Source of the DNA: Trifolium pratense
Taxonomy: Eukaryota > Streptophyta > Magnoliopsida > Fabales > Fabaceae
Direction of reading: 5' to 3'
DNA length: 64,000 nt
Assembly (NCBI RefSeq): GCF_020283565.1
Contig: NC_060059.1
Span: 11,353,501 to 11,417,500 of the forward strand
The position numbers were made by a program, and so were the translations under genes. The notes under the pieces were generated by a model. The model worked only from the letters and a program-made list of their open reading frames with translations. It was not told the DNA's origin and made no database searches. Shown here one piece after another: positions 12,137 through 24,800 of the stretch (positions are counted from its first letter, which is position 1; each line of letters begins with the position of its first letter).

Positions 12137-13391
12137 TGTTGTTTCCGATGTTCAAAATCGTTAAAAAATAATTTTCAGCCACCGAAGAGATTACTGGACT
12201 GAGTCGCGGGTGAATACGCTTTCTTTAAGACGTTTCGCGGCACTGCCCAAAATTGTGCAAGGCAGACGATCAACCACGAAGTCTCCAGGATAAAACAGCC
12301 CAGTTCTCTACTGATACCGATAAATACTGCACCGTAGATATCGGGCAAGAATTACACCCTCAAATATGATACTAAAACCATTGCGCTATGGTGGTTTTAA
12401 GTTCATTCTAATACGGTGCTATGACCGTTCTAATATGGTACCGAGACCATTTTTATATGGTAACTAAGACCATTCAAATCATAGGGAATATGACGCTATG
12501 ACCATTTTTAAATTTGAAGGAACTGTGATAATAGAATCACTCTTGAATATAAGAATAATACTAATACTAGTATTACTCACCACATAACTTTAATTCTTCG
12601 CTAAACTATTAGGAACAAAAATTATTGCAAAACTATCTAATTTGCAAAATCATTCTAGTTAGTTATAACAACACCTTAAAGAATCTTAGCCAAATAAAAT
12701 TCAAAGAGTTTCTTACTTCTTTTAAGATGTAAAAACAATTGCAGGTAAATATGTATTAGTTACTGCATCACTAGTATTCGGATCATCTCATAATCTTAGA
12801 GCTTAAATAAAACTAGCATCATATGATTCATTAAGATCATTTCGACTAATAATATTCCAAAAACGGAAGAAAAATTACCTGACCATATGTACTCTCTATA
12901 CTTTTCAACATACTACTTGATTTGATTTTCCAACGGGTTAACAGTAATAATAGTATGTGACAAGAGTATCTTTGAATGACATAATTCTTACTAACCTCAT
13001 GAAGGACACAGGTTTCAAATGCTCACACCAATACCACCGACTTCTATTTGCTCAATTATCTATTTTTTTTCTATTTTTGTGGCGGCAGCTAGCAGTTATA
13101 ATAATTGTAAAGGCTTAACCCTTAAACCAATATATTACCCTATCAAGCAACAACTAACAATGCTAGATATATGGTACCAGAACTCAAGACCTTTGACTAC
13201 TTCATTTTGCATTCTCCACGTGATGTTTTCCAAATTAATCATGAATTAAATAAATAAATAAATAAGAGTTAATTTAATTATTTTCCAAATACACACTAGT
13301 ATACTATACACACTAGTATATTCTAGTACCCGAAGTGAGACTCAAAAATTTTATTTTCAATTTACACAATATTGTGCTCTTTGTTCCAACA
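12137..13391 (-). repeat. 3' LTR of the Copia element
   Basis: It runs from TGTTG to CAACA on the plus strand and is 1255 bp long, the same length as the partner LTR. It differs from the partner at 12327 (C versus T) and in the A-rich text near 12873. The part at 12400-12520 contains several diverged copies of a TATGGT/GACCATT motif. The 76-codon open frame inside it is present in both LTRs and is not a gene. Confidence 0.95.
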
Positions 13392-13406
13392 ATCCCCCAC
13401 TTGAAT
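13392..13406 (-). other. Polypurine tract of the Copia element
   Basis: On the minus strand AAGTGGGGGATT directly precedes the LTR start TGTTGG. This is the classical Copia primer site for plus-strand DNA synthesis and fixes the element's orientation. Confidence 0.8.
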
Positions 13407-13906
13407 TTAAAAGAAAATTCCAAAATAGCATAGAATGCTTCTATAAGATTGTGCATAAGCAAAGGTGACGCTTGTCTTGAACCTTCACATAGCAAGTAAG
13501 AGCCCGATTTAACAAGAGTGACGCTTGTCTTGAACTCTATCTCAGATTTTTCTCAAACCCGCACACAACCTCTCTTAAGGTGTATCTTAAAAGCCCGTGC
13601 TTTAATGGCCCTGCACGTGTATCCCGGTTTCATGAACGCTCTAGGAGTTCGCCCCAAAACTCCATAGGAACCGGCCTCAGTTCCACATTCATATAGGTGA
13701 GTCTATCTGGAGTACTCCTGAAGCTTGGTACTCCACTCATATTAGAGTATAGATCTCATTAAGAGTTTCTATTATCTCATCCTTTCACATTCGCTTCAGG
13801 ATTCATGCTTCTTCACTTGCATGATCATTTACTACCACTCACAACTTGTTGTTTACCCATTGGAACCTAATTCTTGGGATCTCCAGTCTTTTAGGTTGGG
13901 TTACCA

Positions 13907-14270
13907 TTATGAGCAATTCATAGGCATTAGTCTCATCTTCTTTGATGTATTATGGACTTCATTTTTAGCTATTCCTTTCGTCAAAGGATCTGCTAAACTT
14001 TCATCAGTGTGTACATGACCCATTCTTACAGCTCTCTTAGAGAGTAACTTTCTCTCTATGCTGTGCTTTCTTCTTATTTGACGTCTCATACCGTTATAAT
14101 AACGGTTCTCAATTTATGCAATAGCCGCGGTACTATCGCAATGGATCTACACATCTGGCATTGATTATTCCACAAAGGAATCTCATCTTGCAAGTATCTC
14201 AACTGTCTTGCTTCTTCATTAGCAGTCGATAATGCTATCACTTCAGATTCCATAGTGGACAGAGCCAATA
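13907..14270 (-). pseudogene. Copia RNase H remnant
   Basis: Minus-strand text at 14268-14086 reads ALSTMESEVIALSTANEEAR, matching the Copia RNase H pattern around the conserved STxESE glutamate. A second stretch in a different frame (14089-13907) contains HVHTDESLADPLTKGI, the conserved RNase H C-terminus. The frame change near 14086-14089 and missing segments show that it is broken. Confidence 0.85.
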
Positions 14271-14721
14271 TGGTCTGTTTCTTTGATTTCCAACATACAG
14301 TTCTCTACTATATATTAAATATAGTTACTAGTTGTTTTGGAATCATATGACAATATATTCCAATCTACATCACTGTATCCTTCAAGTACAACAGGAAATC
14401 TCTGCTAATATAATCTGAGATTCATGGTCCTTTTAAGGTATCTCATGAACCTGTCAATAGCATATCAATGCTCATTATTAGGTTTACTGATAAACCTGGA
14501 CAACAATACCCACAACAAATGCATTGTCGGGTCTAATACAATCAGTGACATACCAAAGGCTGTCAATGATGCTCACATACTCAATTTGTTTAACACCTTC
14601 ACAATGTTCTTAAATAATTTTACACTTGGATCGTAAGGTGTGCAGGTACGTTTACTGCCAAAGTAATTGTACTTCTTAAAGATCTTCTCAACATAGTGAG
14701 ATTGATTTAAAGAATTCTCAT

Positions 14722-14946
14722 TTATGAGTTAATAATCTTAATAAATAAGATTACGTCTACCTTTTCGAACTCTTTCTTATCAAAGTTGTTAGACAACAAT
14801 GATTTCACTCCATTCACAACATGAATTTTTGCTCTAACAAGTAAATCATTTACATAGAGACATATGATAATGCAAATGCTATCTACTAATTTATAGTAAA
14901 TACATTTGTCACTTTCATTCACTTTTAATTCATTTGATATCATCAA
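14722..14946 (-). pseudogene. Copia reverse transcriptase remnant
   Basis: The 74-codon minus-strand frame contains KCIYYK followed by CLYVNDLLV. In intact Copia polymerases the second motif is YVDD, so one catalytic aspartate is replaced by asparagine. Upstream RT motifs are present only as fragments with stops. Confidence 0.75.
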
Positions 14947-15352
14947 ATTGTCAAACTCTTCATGACATTTCTTATGGCTTATTTAACACCATATAAAGTA
15001 CTGTATAACTTATAGAATTTAATTTTCTTGTCACCCATGAGTTACAAAATATTCAAGTTGTTCTAAATAAATTTCTTCTTCCAGTCACCATAAAAACAAA
15101 GGAAAAATAGTTTTGACATCCCTTTGGTGTACTATTCAGTTATAAATAGCATCAAAATATTTTAGTACCATTATGGATGTTATTATTGTGACAGAGAAAA
15201 ACTTTTGAAGAAATCTATTTTTTTCTTTTTCTAAAACTATTGGCAACAAGGTGAGCCTTGTATTTATCAAAATTTCTATAATGTTTTAGATTATTTTTCA
15301 AAATTCATTTACAACTCATTGGTTTGTACTCAGGAGGCAATTCTTTCAAATG

Positions 15353-15850
15353 TCAAGTCTTATTAGACCATAGAGAATCTATCTTATCTTTTATGGCCTC
15401 TTGCCATATATCAACCTTCAAGGAAGACAACGCTTCTTGAAAGCTAGTTAGATTCTCTTCTAATGTATAAACCATGCAACAAGGTTCACACTCTTTATCA
15501 ACTATTGCTATCTTACCTCTTCGAGGTTCCGTAACATCTTGTTCGATGTTCTCATAACTGCTTCTGATCACTAGAATGTGATCAGCTGCAATACCCCCAC
15601 TAGTGCCCCCACTATTTCTCAATTTAAAGAGAAATTTGTTTTTATATAAATCAACTTCATTCGATTCTATCACCATTTTAGCATATAGGTCATAAACCCT
15701 ATTAGCTTTACTATCAATTATATACTCAATGAGTACATATTCATAGGCTCTACTAGTGAGTTTAACTCTCTTGATTTCTGGAATTTAAACATAGGCCAGA
15801 TAAACCAAGTTCTAAAATAAGACAAATTAGATTGTCTTTTCTTCAAAATT
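15353..15850 (-). pseudogene. Copia integrase C-terminus and integrase-RT linker remnant
   Basis: On the minus strand, text near 15780-15690 has the pattern of the Copia integrase tail (IPEIKRVKLTSRAYEYVLI, then an IDSKANRVYDL stretch). It continues into the open frame at 15676-15353 with TEPRRGK and WQEAIKDKIDSLWSNKT, the usual entry to the RT domain. The upstream part has in-frame stops. The integrase catalytic core is not recognisable. Confidence 0.65.
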
Positions 15851-16563
15851 TCATAATTAGAAATTTGTTCTTGTAATTAGACACTTATCTAGCACAAAAC
15901 AACCAATTCATAAAAATGAGTTTCAATGCCGAAATTAAGTATGATTATAACAACCAGCTCATCAAAGAATTTATACTTTCTTTTCATTTTACCATTATAT
16001 AAGAGACAATTGTTTCATGAATAGTTTCGTACTCGTTATAAATGGGAAATTATATTTTGTGCTTCTATATGAAGATTGCACGAATGGAATCAATTCATGT
16101 CCATTTATATTAGGTATTGAATCCCATAGTACAAAGTAAGACAAAAAATTATATAGAAATTCCCGTAAGGAAAAACTGTCCACCACCCACTTGATCTACC
16201 AACAAGGTTGATCTTAGTAAATTATATAACAATTAACTCTTTTGTTATAGTCTGTGTAGCGGTATTTGATTCGGTACTGCACTTATGTGCCATATGACAT
16301 AGTATATCACAATTGTATAAGATACATTGTGATCCAGGGTCATTCCATAATGGTGGATTTACTTTTTAGTGTTGTTGTTCGAGACAACAAATACTTTCTT
16401 TTTATGTTCTTGCTAACTTCTTCGTCAATGCGAAGACATGTTATCAGACATTTGAGGGAATATTACTTAGCCATTTATCCTTATAGCTTGTTAAATTTTT
16501 TAAAGTAAAATTGGAATATCTTCCTTCAAAATAATAGCAACTCTGTTGTTATTATAACAACAT

Positions 16564-16601
<38 letters not shown>

Positions 16602-16603
<2 letters not shown>

Positions 16604-16695
16604 TGCCAATCTTTAAAGTGATTCCCTTCAAACCAAAATGGTTTGTTCTAGTTAGCAACATCATAATTTGAGCCAGTAATTTCTTCGGTAGACAT
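16602..16695 (-). pseudogene. Copia gag N-terminal remnant
   Basis: The minus-strand ATG at 16695-16693 gives MSTEEITGSNYDVAN and then a stop. Continuing in the same frame the text reads NKPFWFEGNHFKDWQ, the conserved start of Copia gag, and then meets another stop and the long A run. The gag is therefore dead by point change and by deletion. Confidence 0.6.
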
Positions 16696-16718
16696 GGCAG
16701 AAAGAAACGTCTTAAAAT

Positions 16719-17973
16719 TGTTGTTTCCGATGTTCAAAATCGTTAAAAAATAATTTTCAGCCACCGAAGAGATTACTGGACTGAGTCGCGGGTGAATACG
16801 CTTTCTTTAAGACGTTTCGCGGCACTGCCCAAAATTGTGCAAGGCAGACGATCAACCACGAAGTCTCCAGGATAAAACAGCCCAGTTCTCTACTGATACC
16901 GATAAATATTGCACCGTAGATATCGGGCAAGAATTACACCCTCAAATATGATACTAAAACCATTGCGCTATGGTGGTTTTAAGTTCATTCTAATACGGTG
17001 CTATGACCGTTCTAATATGGTACCGAGACCATTTTTATATGGTAACTAAGACCATTCAAATCATAGGGAATATGACGCTATGACCATTTTTAAATTTGAA
17101 GGAACTGTGATAATAGAATCACTCTTGAATATAAGAATAATACTAATACTAGTATTACTCACCACATAACTTTAATTCTTCGCTAAACTATTAGGAACAA
17201 AAATTATTGCAAAACTATCTAATTTGCAAAATCATTCTAGTTAGTTATAACAACACCTTAAAGAATCTTAGCCAAATAAAATTCAAAGAGTTTCTTACTT
17301 CTTTTAAGATGTAAAAACAATTGCAGGTAAATATGTATTAGTTACTGCATCACTAGTATTCGGATCATCTCATAATCTTAGAGCTTAAATAAAACTAGCA
17401 TCATATGATTCATTAAGATCATTTCGACTAATAATATTCCAAAAACGGAAGAAAAAATACCTGACCATATGTACTCTCTATACTTTTCAACATACTACTT
17501 GATTTGATTTTCCAACGGGTTAACAGTAATAATAGTATGTGACAAGAGTATCTTTGAATGACATAATTCTTACTAACCTCATGAAGGACACAGGTTTCAA
17601 ATGCTCACACCAATACCACCGACTTCTATTTGCTCAATTATCTATTTTTTTTCTATTTTTGTGGCGGCAGCTAGCAGTTATAATAATTGTAAAGGCTTAA
17701 CCCTTAAACCAATATATTACCCTATCAAGCAACAACTAACAATGCTAGATATATGGTACCAGAACTCAAGACCTTTGACTACTTCATTTTGCATTCTCCA
17801 CGTGATGTTTTCCAAATTAATCATGAATTAAATAAATAAATAAATAAGAGTTAATTTAATTATTTTCCAAATACACACTAGTATACTATACACACTAGTA
17901 TATTCTAGTACCCGAAGTGAGACTCAAAAATTTTATTTTCAATTTACACAATATTGTGCTCTTTGTTCCAACA
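16719..17973 (-). repeat. 5' LTR of the Copia element
   Basis: This is the 1255-bp partner of the LTR at 12137-13391, identical except for two substitutions by eye. Its minus-strand start is TGTTGGAACAAAG. Confidence 0.95.
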
Positions 17974-17978
17974 GAATC

Positions 17979-19115
17979 CTATAATCTCATCCAAAAAAAC
18001 AATCATTCATCATAAATATATATGATTTCACATGCCTTTTTAACATGATTTCAAAGCACACGCAAGAAAAAAGATGGAAAATATGTTGATTTTGAGGTGA
18101 TCGGTGGTTTCAAAGCTTTGAGATGTAAATATAAAATTAAATTTAGATAAGTTTTTTTTACGCTACTCTTAATATTTTGGAGTTATTTATCTAATAATTA
18201 ATGATAACAAGTTATGCACGTGAAATAAAAATTGATTAAAAATAATTGTAAATATATATATGATTTATTCGCATGAGTTGTTGAATATATCCCTTTAATT
18301 ATCGAGGTGTAGTATAAACTTCACCATTAAATAATTTGATCAAATCAAACTTGGCTTCTTCATTATAGAGGAGTGTTATCTAAACACAAAATTTGGGGAT
18401 ACAAAATTGACATATTTTTTTACCACTCACATGCACGGAAATCGATGCATGCAAATAATATTAAAAAAATAAAAAATATATATTTATTGTATTTTTATTT
18501 AAAAATTGTGTTGGAATAACATTTTCCTTTATTATATTATCATATTTAGACTCTACCATTCTAATGTAGGACAAATCATAGACAAATAAAAACTTTCAAT
18601 ACTCTTACAAAAAAGAGTTGGGTTAAACATATCGACCCAATGAGCTCAATCCGTGTTGCCACATACATATCCCTATACATCAACATCAACTAATTAAGGT
18701 GGGTGAATGAGTTGTAAATGATAATTCAAAAGTTAGTAAATTAAATTTGTCGGTAGAGTGAGAAGTTTACATGATTGAGCTGGTTACAGCAGTAAGCCAA
18801 TTAATCCTATTCAATATGTTAAATTCTTTACATTTTCAACGCATTGAATATACGAATTTCAAGACAAAATTTGCTTATTTATGTGTTTAACTAGTGCACC
18901 GGGTATACTATTTAACATTTTTTTTTCCTTTCTCTTTTTTCCTAAATTAGATATAATTTGCACGCAACTACAAATTAATCTTTCAAACATAATTTTTTTT
19001 AAGAGTTTTAATGTTGTCGCATGTACAAATCAGAGATCGAACCCAGTACATAGGTTAAACTAAAAGAAATTTGTGTCATCTCATCTAAACTTCCGTGAAT
19101 ATGTCAATTTTGTTT
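17979..19115. other. Intergenic DNA
   Basis: No gene is recognised; AT-rich with scattered short repeats. Confidence 0.5.
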
Positions 19116-19240
19116 TGTCACGTAGTCTAGTGGCTAAAAATTTCACCTTCTCACCTTATAAGTGAAGTGTCCAGAATTCGAACACAGCTCCTGCACATAT
19201 AATGTGATGTCTTTACCAACTGAGTAAGCTGACGTACACG
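19116..19240 (+). repeat. SINE-like repeat
   Basis: An A-box-like stretch (TAGTCTAGTGGCTAA, 19123-19137) is followed about 40 bp later by a B-box-like GAATTCGAACACA (19174-19186), the spacing of a tRNA-type internal promoter. It is degenerate and does not fold as a tRNA. Confidence 0.5.
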
Positions 19241-21430
19241 AATATGTCAAATCTTGTATAGTAGGAATTAATAGTTATAGCAAAGTTGTGTCTTTGTCAT
19301 TCCATTTATGATATTACCAGCATGTGTGCCGCCATGCATTCCGATCTATCACACACCATAGGGTTCTTATAGTTGCTTCTACTCTTCCCCTACATTTATT
19401 TCATTTAATTAATTTATTTTTTTTGTCTTCTCCTTCTTCATCGTCGACCTTGGTTTGCACCACTTCACGTGTACAGGAGAGGATTTCCACAAAACAAGAA
19501 ACCCAAGTCATTTTAAACATTATAAATCAAATATTATATTCTTCAAAATCAACAAGAGCACGAGCAAGCCAATACAATAATTTTAATTATAATGTCTCTC
19601 ATCAATCGAAGCTAATTAAACTAATGGCTCAACAGTAGACTGCTAAGAATATATATACAAATATGAAAAGTTCTTTGAGTCATGCTAATCACTAATCAGT
19701 ATCCACACTAGCTAAGGAATCAATGATAAAAGTTATGTACTGAAAAATATAATATTAACAACTTAATTTAAATATTGCATTTGATAAAAAAAAGAAAAAA
19801 AAAATCTAAATTTTGAATCCTCAACTAGTGTCTTTGTTGGTATTTAATTTGTGTATAGTTTTTATTTTGAAAAGTTTTATCATAGCTTTTGCAATAAATA
19901 TATTTAAATACATGTTATTATATTCTTAATATATATATAACTTCTATTATATTCTCAGTATGAATGCGTTTGATATGTAAAAGGATGGTACTGACTACTA
20001 AACAAGTGACTGAATTACAAGACAATTTGTAATGTCCTGGGTTAAACCATGGTCCAATCTGCCATGTTCGGTCTAATGAGCAAGATTGGTCTTTAATGTC
20101 AATCATAACATTAAGACAAAAATTTTAATATTCATCAATGTCGAGACCGTTACACTCACCATCACATTGATGGTCGTGGTTCAGCATTAGATGCTTGTAT
20201 TTGTATCTACCCTTTTATACAAAAGGGCTTGTGTATCTTATTCAAAAACCTCTCACTTCACATTTTTATATTGGAGCGTCGAAGTGTCTTGCAGGTACAT
20301 TCTTTTTATAAACACAATTGTATAGATGATACCTACATTTCACCTGGTAGAACCTCATGATCAAATAAGATTATAAATAATGGTAATATTTGTACAAATT
20401 AATTTCATATGAGTTGATCCTATTTTCACTTGCATTTCAACTTGGATGAGAGCATTTGTTTCTCAAAAACATTTCTCTAATCATCAATATAATGAGAGTA
20501 CCTTAAACAATGGTACACAATACTAATAAAAGTCCAAGCCAGTTCCACTGGAAGGATAGAGAATCCCGGAGAACCGTGCGTGGGCTTAATATTAAACCCA
20601 TTAATTAATTATCTCAATTGATTAATGGTATCTTTAAATCTTAATCACGATATACTGCTGATAATATAATGGGTATACGTGCAAGACAACTAAGTTCGTT
20701 CTTTTTATTGTTTTATAAACGATAGATAGAGAGATTGATGCAATGATTATTTATACTTCTTTTTTTGTAATGTTTGAAGTGAACTTTTTATTAGTATTTC
20801 TTCAGGCCTTGATTATAAATAAATGTTTTTTTAAAAAAAATTGTATAACTGATGTATAGATATAATTTTTATTATCAATCGGATACATTAATTAGGATTT
20901 TGGAATAAGTTATTTTTGAGTTTATGTAAATAAATCGGTTTTTATGTTACTTTATTAGTTTCTACTAATGAAAATTGTATTTTTAATTTTTTATAAACTA
21001 TATTTTTTCACAAACTACATTGACAAACTTATAATAATACATAAAAACTATATTTGATACTTCTGAAAAGTGAATATTTATTTATAATTAAGACCGAAAA
21101 AATTACTATGCTAGATTACTAGTATTACCTTATGTGAACAGATTTTTTTTTCATTATAAAACAAATTTGGAGTGAAGAGATTATCACTTCTTATGAGGTA
21201 AATAAAACTTTTAAGTTTAAAAAGTACTTGTACGGATATTTTAGCCAATTTTGGAGCCTCTCCATAATTTCAATCTCACTATCCACGTATTTCTTCTAAA
21301 AGATTTTTTAGATATTTTCCGAAACGATGCGGTCGTTTTTTCTTTTTTCCTTTTTGTTTGTTTTGATTAGTCTTATAAAAAAAACGCAAACGGGAGTATG
21401 ATAGATGACTGATTCATACTCTACTAGTAG
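19241..21430. other. Intergenic DNA
   Basis: There is no recognised gene. The 104-codon frame at 19324-19638 is low-complexity Ser/Leu text without a domain. A more complex patch at 20030-20230 matches nothing I recognise. Confidence 0.5.
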
Positions 21431-21435
21431 TCTCG

Positions 21436-21570
21436 TAATACTCCTTTTGGTCCTTAATATAAGACATACTTTATTTTTTAGATTTATTTAAAATCTAATG
21501 TATCTAGTCAATAATATGAACTAAATAAATTAAATTTTCAATAAATTTAAAAAAATAAAATAATATTAAA
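21436..21570. mobile_element. Partial Stowaway-type MITE
   Basis: A left terminus TACTCCTTTTGGTCCTTAATATAAG resembles the Stowaway-type ends elsewhere in the window. No matching right end is visible, so it is probably truncated. Confidence 0.4.
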
Positions 21571-22512
21571 GATTGGATGAACTAAAAGTAAATAATGGAA
21601 AAATGATGATTAAAAGAGAAGCTATAGTCATTTCAATTCATTACCTATGGCTATGGGTAGATTGGCCGACTGTTTGGGTTAATGAGTTTTTAGACATTGT
21701 GAAAACAAATATCTCACTGTCAGAATTTAGAATGAAAACAGTCACATATGATTGGACGGCTTATGTTATCATCATCATTTTCATTCACCCCCTTCATAAT
21801 TTCATTCATTCATTCATTCGCCTAATATCAACATTTTATGACTAATTTTCAAAATTTTTTTTTGTAAAATATAGTTTTTTTAGGGTTAAATATGTTTTTG
21901 ATCTCTATTCTCTAAAGATTTTTTTCACACTTTTTAGTCCTTAAAGTTTTTTCCTTCTATGTTTTTAGTCCTTACATTTCATTCAACTCGTGTATACTTT
22001 CACATTTTTGAATGATTTTTTGTATTCATGTTCATAATATTATAAGAACATCTCTGATAAAAATTTAGAATTTTTTACATACGATAAATTATTTATGAAT
22101 TTTCATGTGCAAAAAACTAAAAAATTCATATTTAATTCATCTTTTGTTAAAAAAAATTAAAATTTTGTAACAGAGATTCATATAATCTAAATCTAGTCGC
22201 TCTATATTTGAGTCGATTCCTCATTGTACTGAACACTATATATTTGATGAATGATATGAATTAAGTTTGCTTTTGTAAAAAAAAAAATAGTAATTTTGTA
22301 TTGAAATTTGTGCATTTTATATTAAATGCGTAATTTTTTATTATATAATTGTTATTTTTAATAAAACATTCCTACTTTTGGTTGCTCTAACATGTGCAAT
22401 ATTGCACACAAACCATAAAAGGGGTTCTATCAGACTTTTTTTTTTACTAAAATTATCCAAACTCGCAACTTCATGAACTTTATAAAATATTCGGAGATTA
22501 AATGCTATTATT

Positions 22513-22515
<3 letters not shown>

Positions 22516-22568
<53 letters not shown>
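22516..22568. repeat. (TA)n microsatellite
   Basis: An uninterrupted alternating TA tract of about 53 bp. Confidence 0.95.
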
Positions 22569-22570
<2 letters not shown>

Positions 22571-22674
22571 TTAGTATTTATTATAAGAAATAACTCAAAA
22601 TTATAGGTATTAAGCAGGACAATTCATGCCTAATAAGGGGCAAAAAAATATAAGAACAATTCCTATATAGTCTT

Positions 22675-23700
22675 TGTTGGATTTTGAATGTTGGCTACAA
22701 TTTTGTAAAAACAAATAATAGCCAGTTGTTGACCAGGATGTCGTAGCATGTGTGTATAACATATGTCACCTGAGAGCGTGTATTATTTTTCTACTGATAT
22801 CGTTTTGAAGTTTGATTTAAAAATAAGTTCATGCTCATCCAACAAGTCAAGACGCGTCTTCCACTGCAAGTTACACAAGACGGTTTGTTTATTTTATTCA
22901 CTCCAAAAATATGTTTCAATATTTTTGGAATGCATCAAATATCAAATATTTTTTGAAGTGAATCTTTCTTGAAGAATTATTTTAGAGTAAATCTTGTGAG
23001 TTGACCATCGCAAATTTCAGCTGTATTTTGAAGCCTTTACTTGTGCAACAAGCTCATGCTAACTCAGGCTATATATATATATATATGAAGACCTAAACCT
23101 ATTTTTTAATCATCTAAGCCATGTTTTGACAAAGCGTGTGTTTTAGGATTTAGATTGTTCTTTGTTAATTGTGAGTATTTCTTGTGTCACTTTGATGCAA
23201 GCTCAGGACTAGGGTTTTGAGTTGTAAGTTGTGTACTAACTCCAAAGCTTTTAAGCAAGAAGGTTAGTGTTCTGTGCCTACTCTTAAGCTTTTAAGTACA
23301 GAGTTAGAATTTGTGTCTTGAAGAGTATCTTCACGTTGAGATTGTTACTGTGTTCATATCATAGGTTGTGTGATAGTTAGGGAGTGAGACGGGGTATCAT
23401 GTCTAGGAGTTCCTAGGTAGAGTTAGCACGGACAGTAGCTAGGTGATAAGTTGTAAACTTGGATGTTTGCTGGTAACTTAGAACTAGTACTAATAGTGGA
23501 TTCCTCCTGGATTGGTATTCCCCAGAGTAAATGATGTTGCAGTAAACCAGGTTAACAAACTCATTGTGTTCTTTATTATTCTGTTAGTTTTCAGCGTGAT
23601 TTATATTAGACAACTGTTGCAGCATTTGTCACAACATTTGTCCACTGTGTGCCAGAATTTCGGTCCGAATTGTAAAGAGTGTATATATTTAGCTAAATAA
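22675..23700 (+). mobile_element. Probable solo LTR of a SIRE/Maximus-like Copia element
   Basis: It starts TGTTGGATTTTGAA, typical of this LTR type. Near 23490-23570 it carries the conserved text TTCCTCCTGGATTGGTATTCC followed by a GTTAACAAACT stretch, which I recognise from the 3' part of SIRE/Maximus-like LTRs. No primer site, polypurine tract or partner LTR follows, so it is a solo LTR or fragment. The 3' boundary and target duplication are unresolved. Confidence 0.5.
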
Positions 23701-23766
23701 TAGACAGTTTAATTAGCTTCATGTCTAATATGAACAAAATTTAAACTATGAAAGAAAACATTAAAA

Positions 23767-24390
23767 TTAATTTGTATAAAAGACATTAAAATTAATACAA
23801 TATTCAATAATAGAACCAAAGGGGGATAAAAAAGGGTGATGAGAGCTCAGTGAACTCATTGTGAAGAGATTGTTACTGATTGTCGTCAAAACCACAATTG
23901 AAGTATTTAATTCCGTTATAAGATTCAAAAAAGGTATATCTTTTGCAAATTTCAAATCCTTCTGCATAGCTAAAACTTTTGTCACCTTTGAATCTGGTGT
24001 AATGAAAAGATTTGTCAAAAGCTAGCAGCAGCAACCACGACACCATCAACATATCTCTCAACACAACATCAATTCCCCATTTACTTTCCTCAATTGGACG
24101 TGCTGCATAAACATTAAACTTATAAGAAACACTAGATGTGGCTATCCAATGAACATCAAATATAGGTATATTTGGACCTCCACTTAGAATTTTCAACAAT
24201 ACTCAACTAACATTCTTAAAATTAAAAATAGTTCTACCCGTATTTTAAACAATGATATTCACATCAACATGAGTCCTTTCGAAACATCTTTTATTTCTAG
24301 CACACAATATTTCATAACACAAAGTCAATACTTGAACTATAACATTCTCAGCTGCATCAATAACTTTTTTTTTCCTGACCATTCCTAAAA
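23767..24390 (-). pseudogene. LINE-type RNase H relic
   Basis: Minus-strand text from about 24390 gives CYEILCARNKRCFER, then stops. The frame at 24199-23873 reads SYKFNVYAARPIEESKWGID and VVLRD, the start of a plant LINE RNase H with the catalytic aspartate of the usual NVDAA motif changed to tyrosine. The homology then moves to another frame (24018-23767, KDLKFAKDIPFLNLITE). It therefore has at least one frameshift, several stops and a lost active-site residue. It belongs to a different LINE subfamily from the one at 1.9-3.1 kb. Confidence 0.75.
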
Positions 24391-24439
24391 TGGTACACTT
24401 TATACTTGATTTTGTGTGAATATATTTAGCTTCTTAAAA

Positions 24440-24560
24440 AAAAAAAATATATAATGACAAGTCACTATGATGTTTGGTCTAGTGTGAAAAATGGAGTAAT
24501 CGGAGTTTGAACCTCAATTCTGACGTCTAACACTAGCAATTTCGATATTTATGCCAATTG
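24440..24560 (+). repeat. Weak SINE-like sequence
   Basis: A TTTGGTCTAGTGTGAAAAA stretch followed by GGAGTTTGAACCTCAATTC resembles degenerate A and B boxes of the SINE-like repeats seen elsewhere in the window. Confidence 0.3.
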
Positions 24561-24800
24561 AGATAGATTTTGTGGATATACTCCACTCCATTCTAAAAAA
24601 TAAAAATAAAAATATCATGACCACACCTTATTGTAAATAAAACACCAAAAATAAAGATACCATCTTGAAATTTTGTTAATTCAGTGTACTATACAATCCT
24701 TTCACAATTCCTCATATAATTTGCCTTTTATGTAAATTATTAGTAATATTAATTAGTAGTACTACTACTAGTACATTTTTTGGACAAAAATACCACTACT

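Larger units (their letters stand above)
12132..17978 (-). mobile_element. Ty1/Copia LTR retrotransposon, coding region degenerate
   Basis: Two direct 1255-bp LTRs (12137-13391 and 16719-17973) enclose a 3327-bp interior and are flanked by perfect 5-bp duplications GAATC (12132-12136 and 17974-17978). The minus-strand orientation follows from protein remnants and a polypurine tract next to the left LTR. Read on the minus strand the order is a gag start, integrase C-terminal part, integrase-RT linker, reverse transcriptase and RNase H, which is the Copia order. All are interrupted by stops or frameshifts, and a 36-base T run (16566-16601) sits inside the gag remnant. I count only two substitutions between the LTRs, so the insertion is recent. 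No perfect initiator-Met primer-binding site is seen beside the right LTR. Confidence 0.95.

Noticed and set aside
13019..13249. 76-codon frame, with an identical one at 17601-17831
   Set aside because: Both lie inside the two LTRs of the Copia element at the same relative position; duplicated because the LTRs are duplicated, and no domain is present.
16266..16508. 80-codon plus-strand frame as a gene
   Set aside because: It lies antisense inside the degenerate Copia interior and has no domain.
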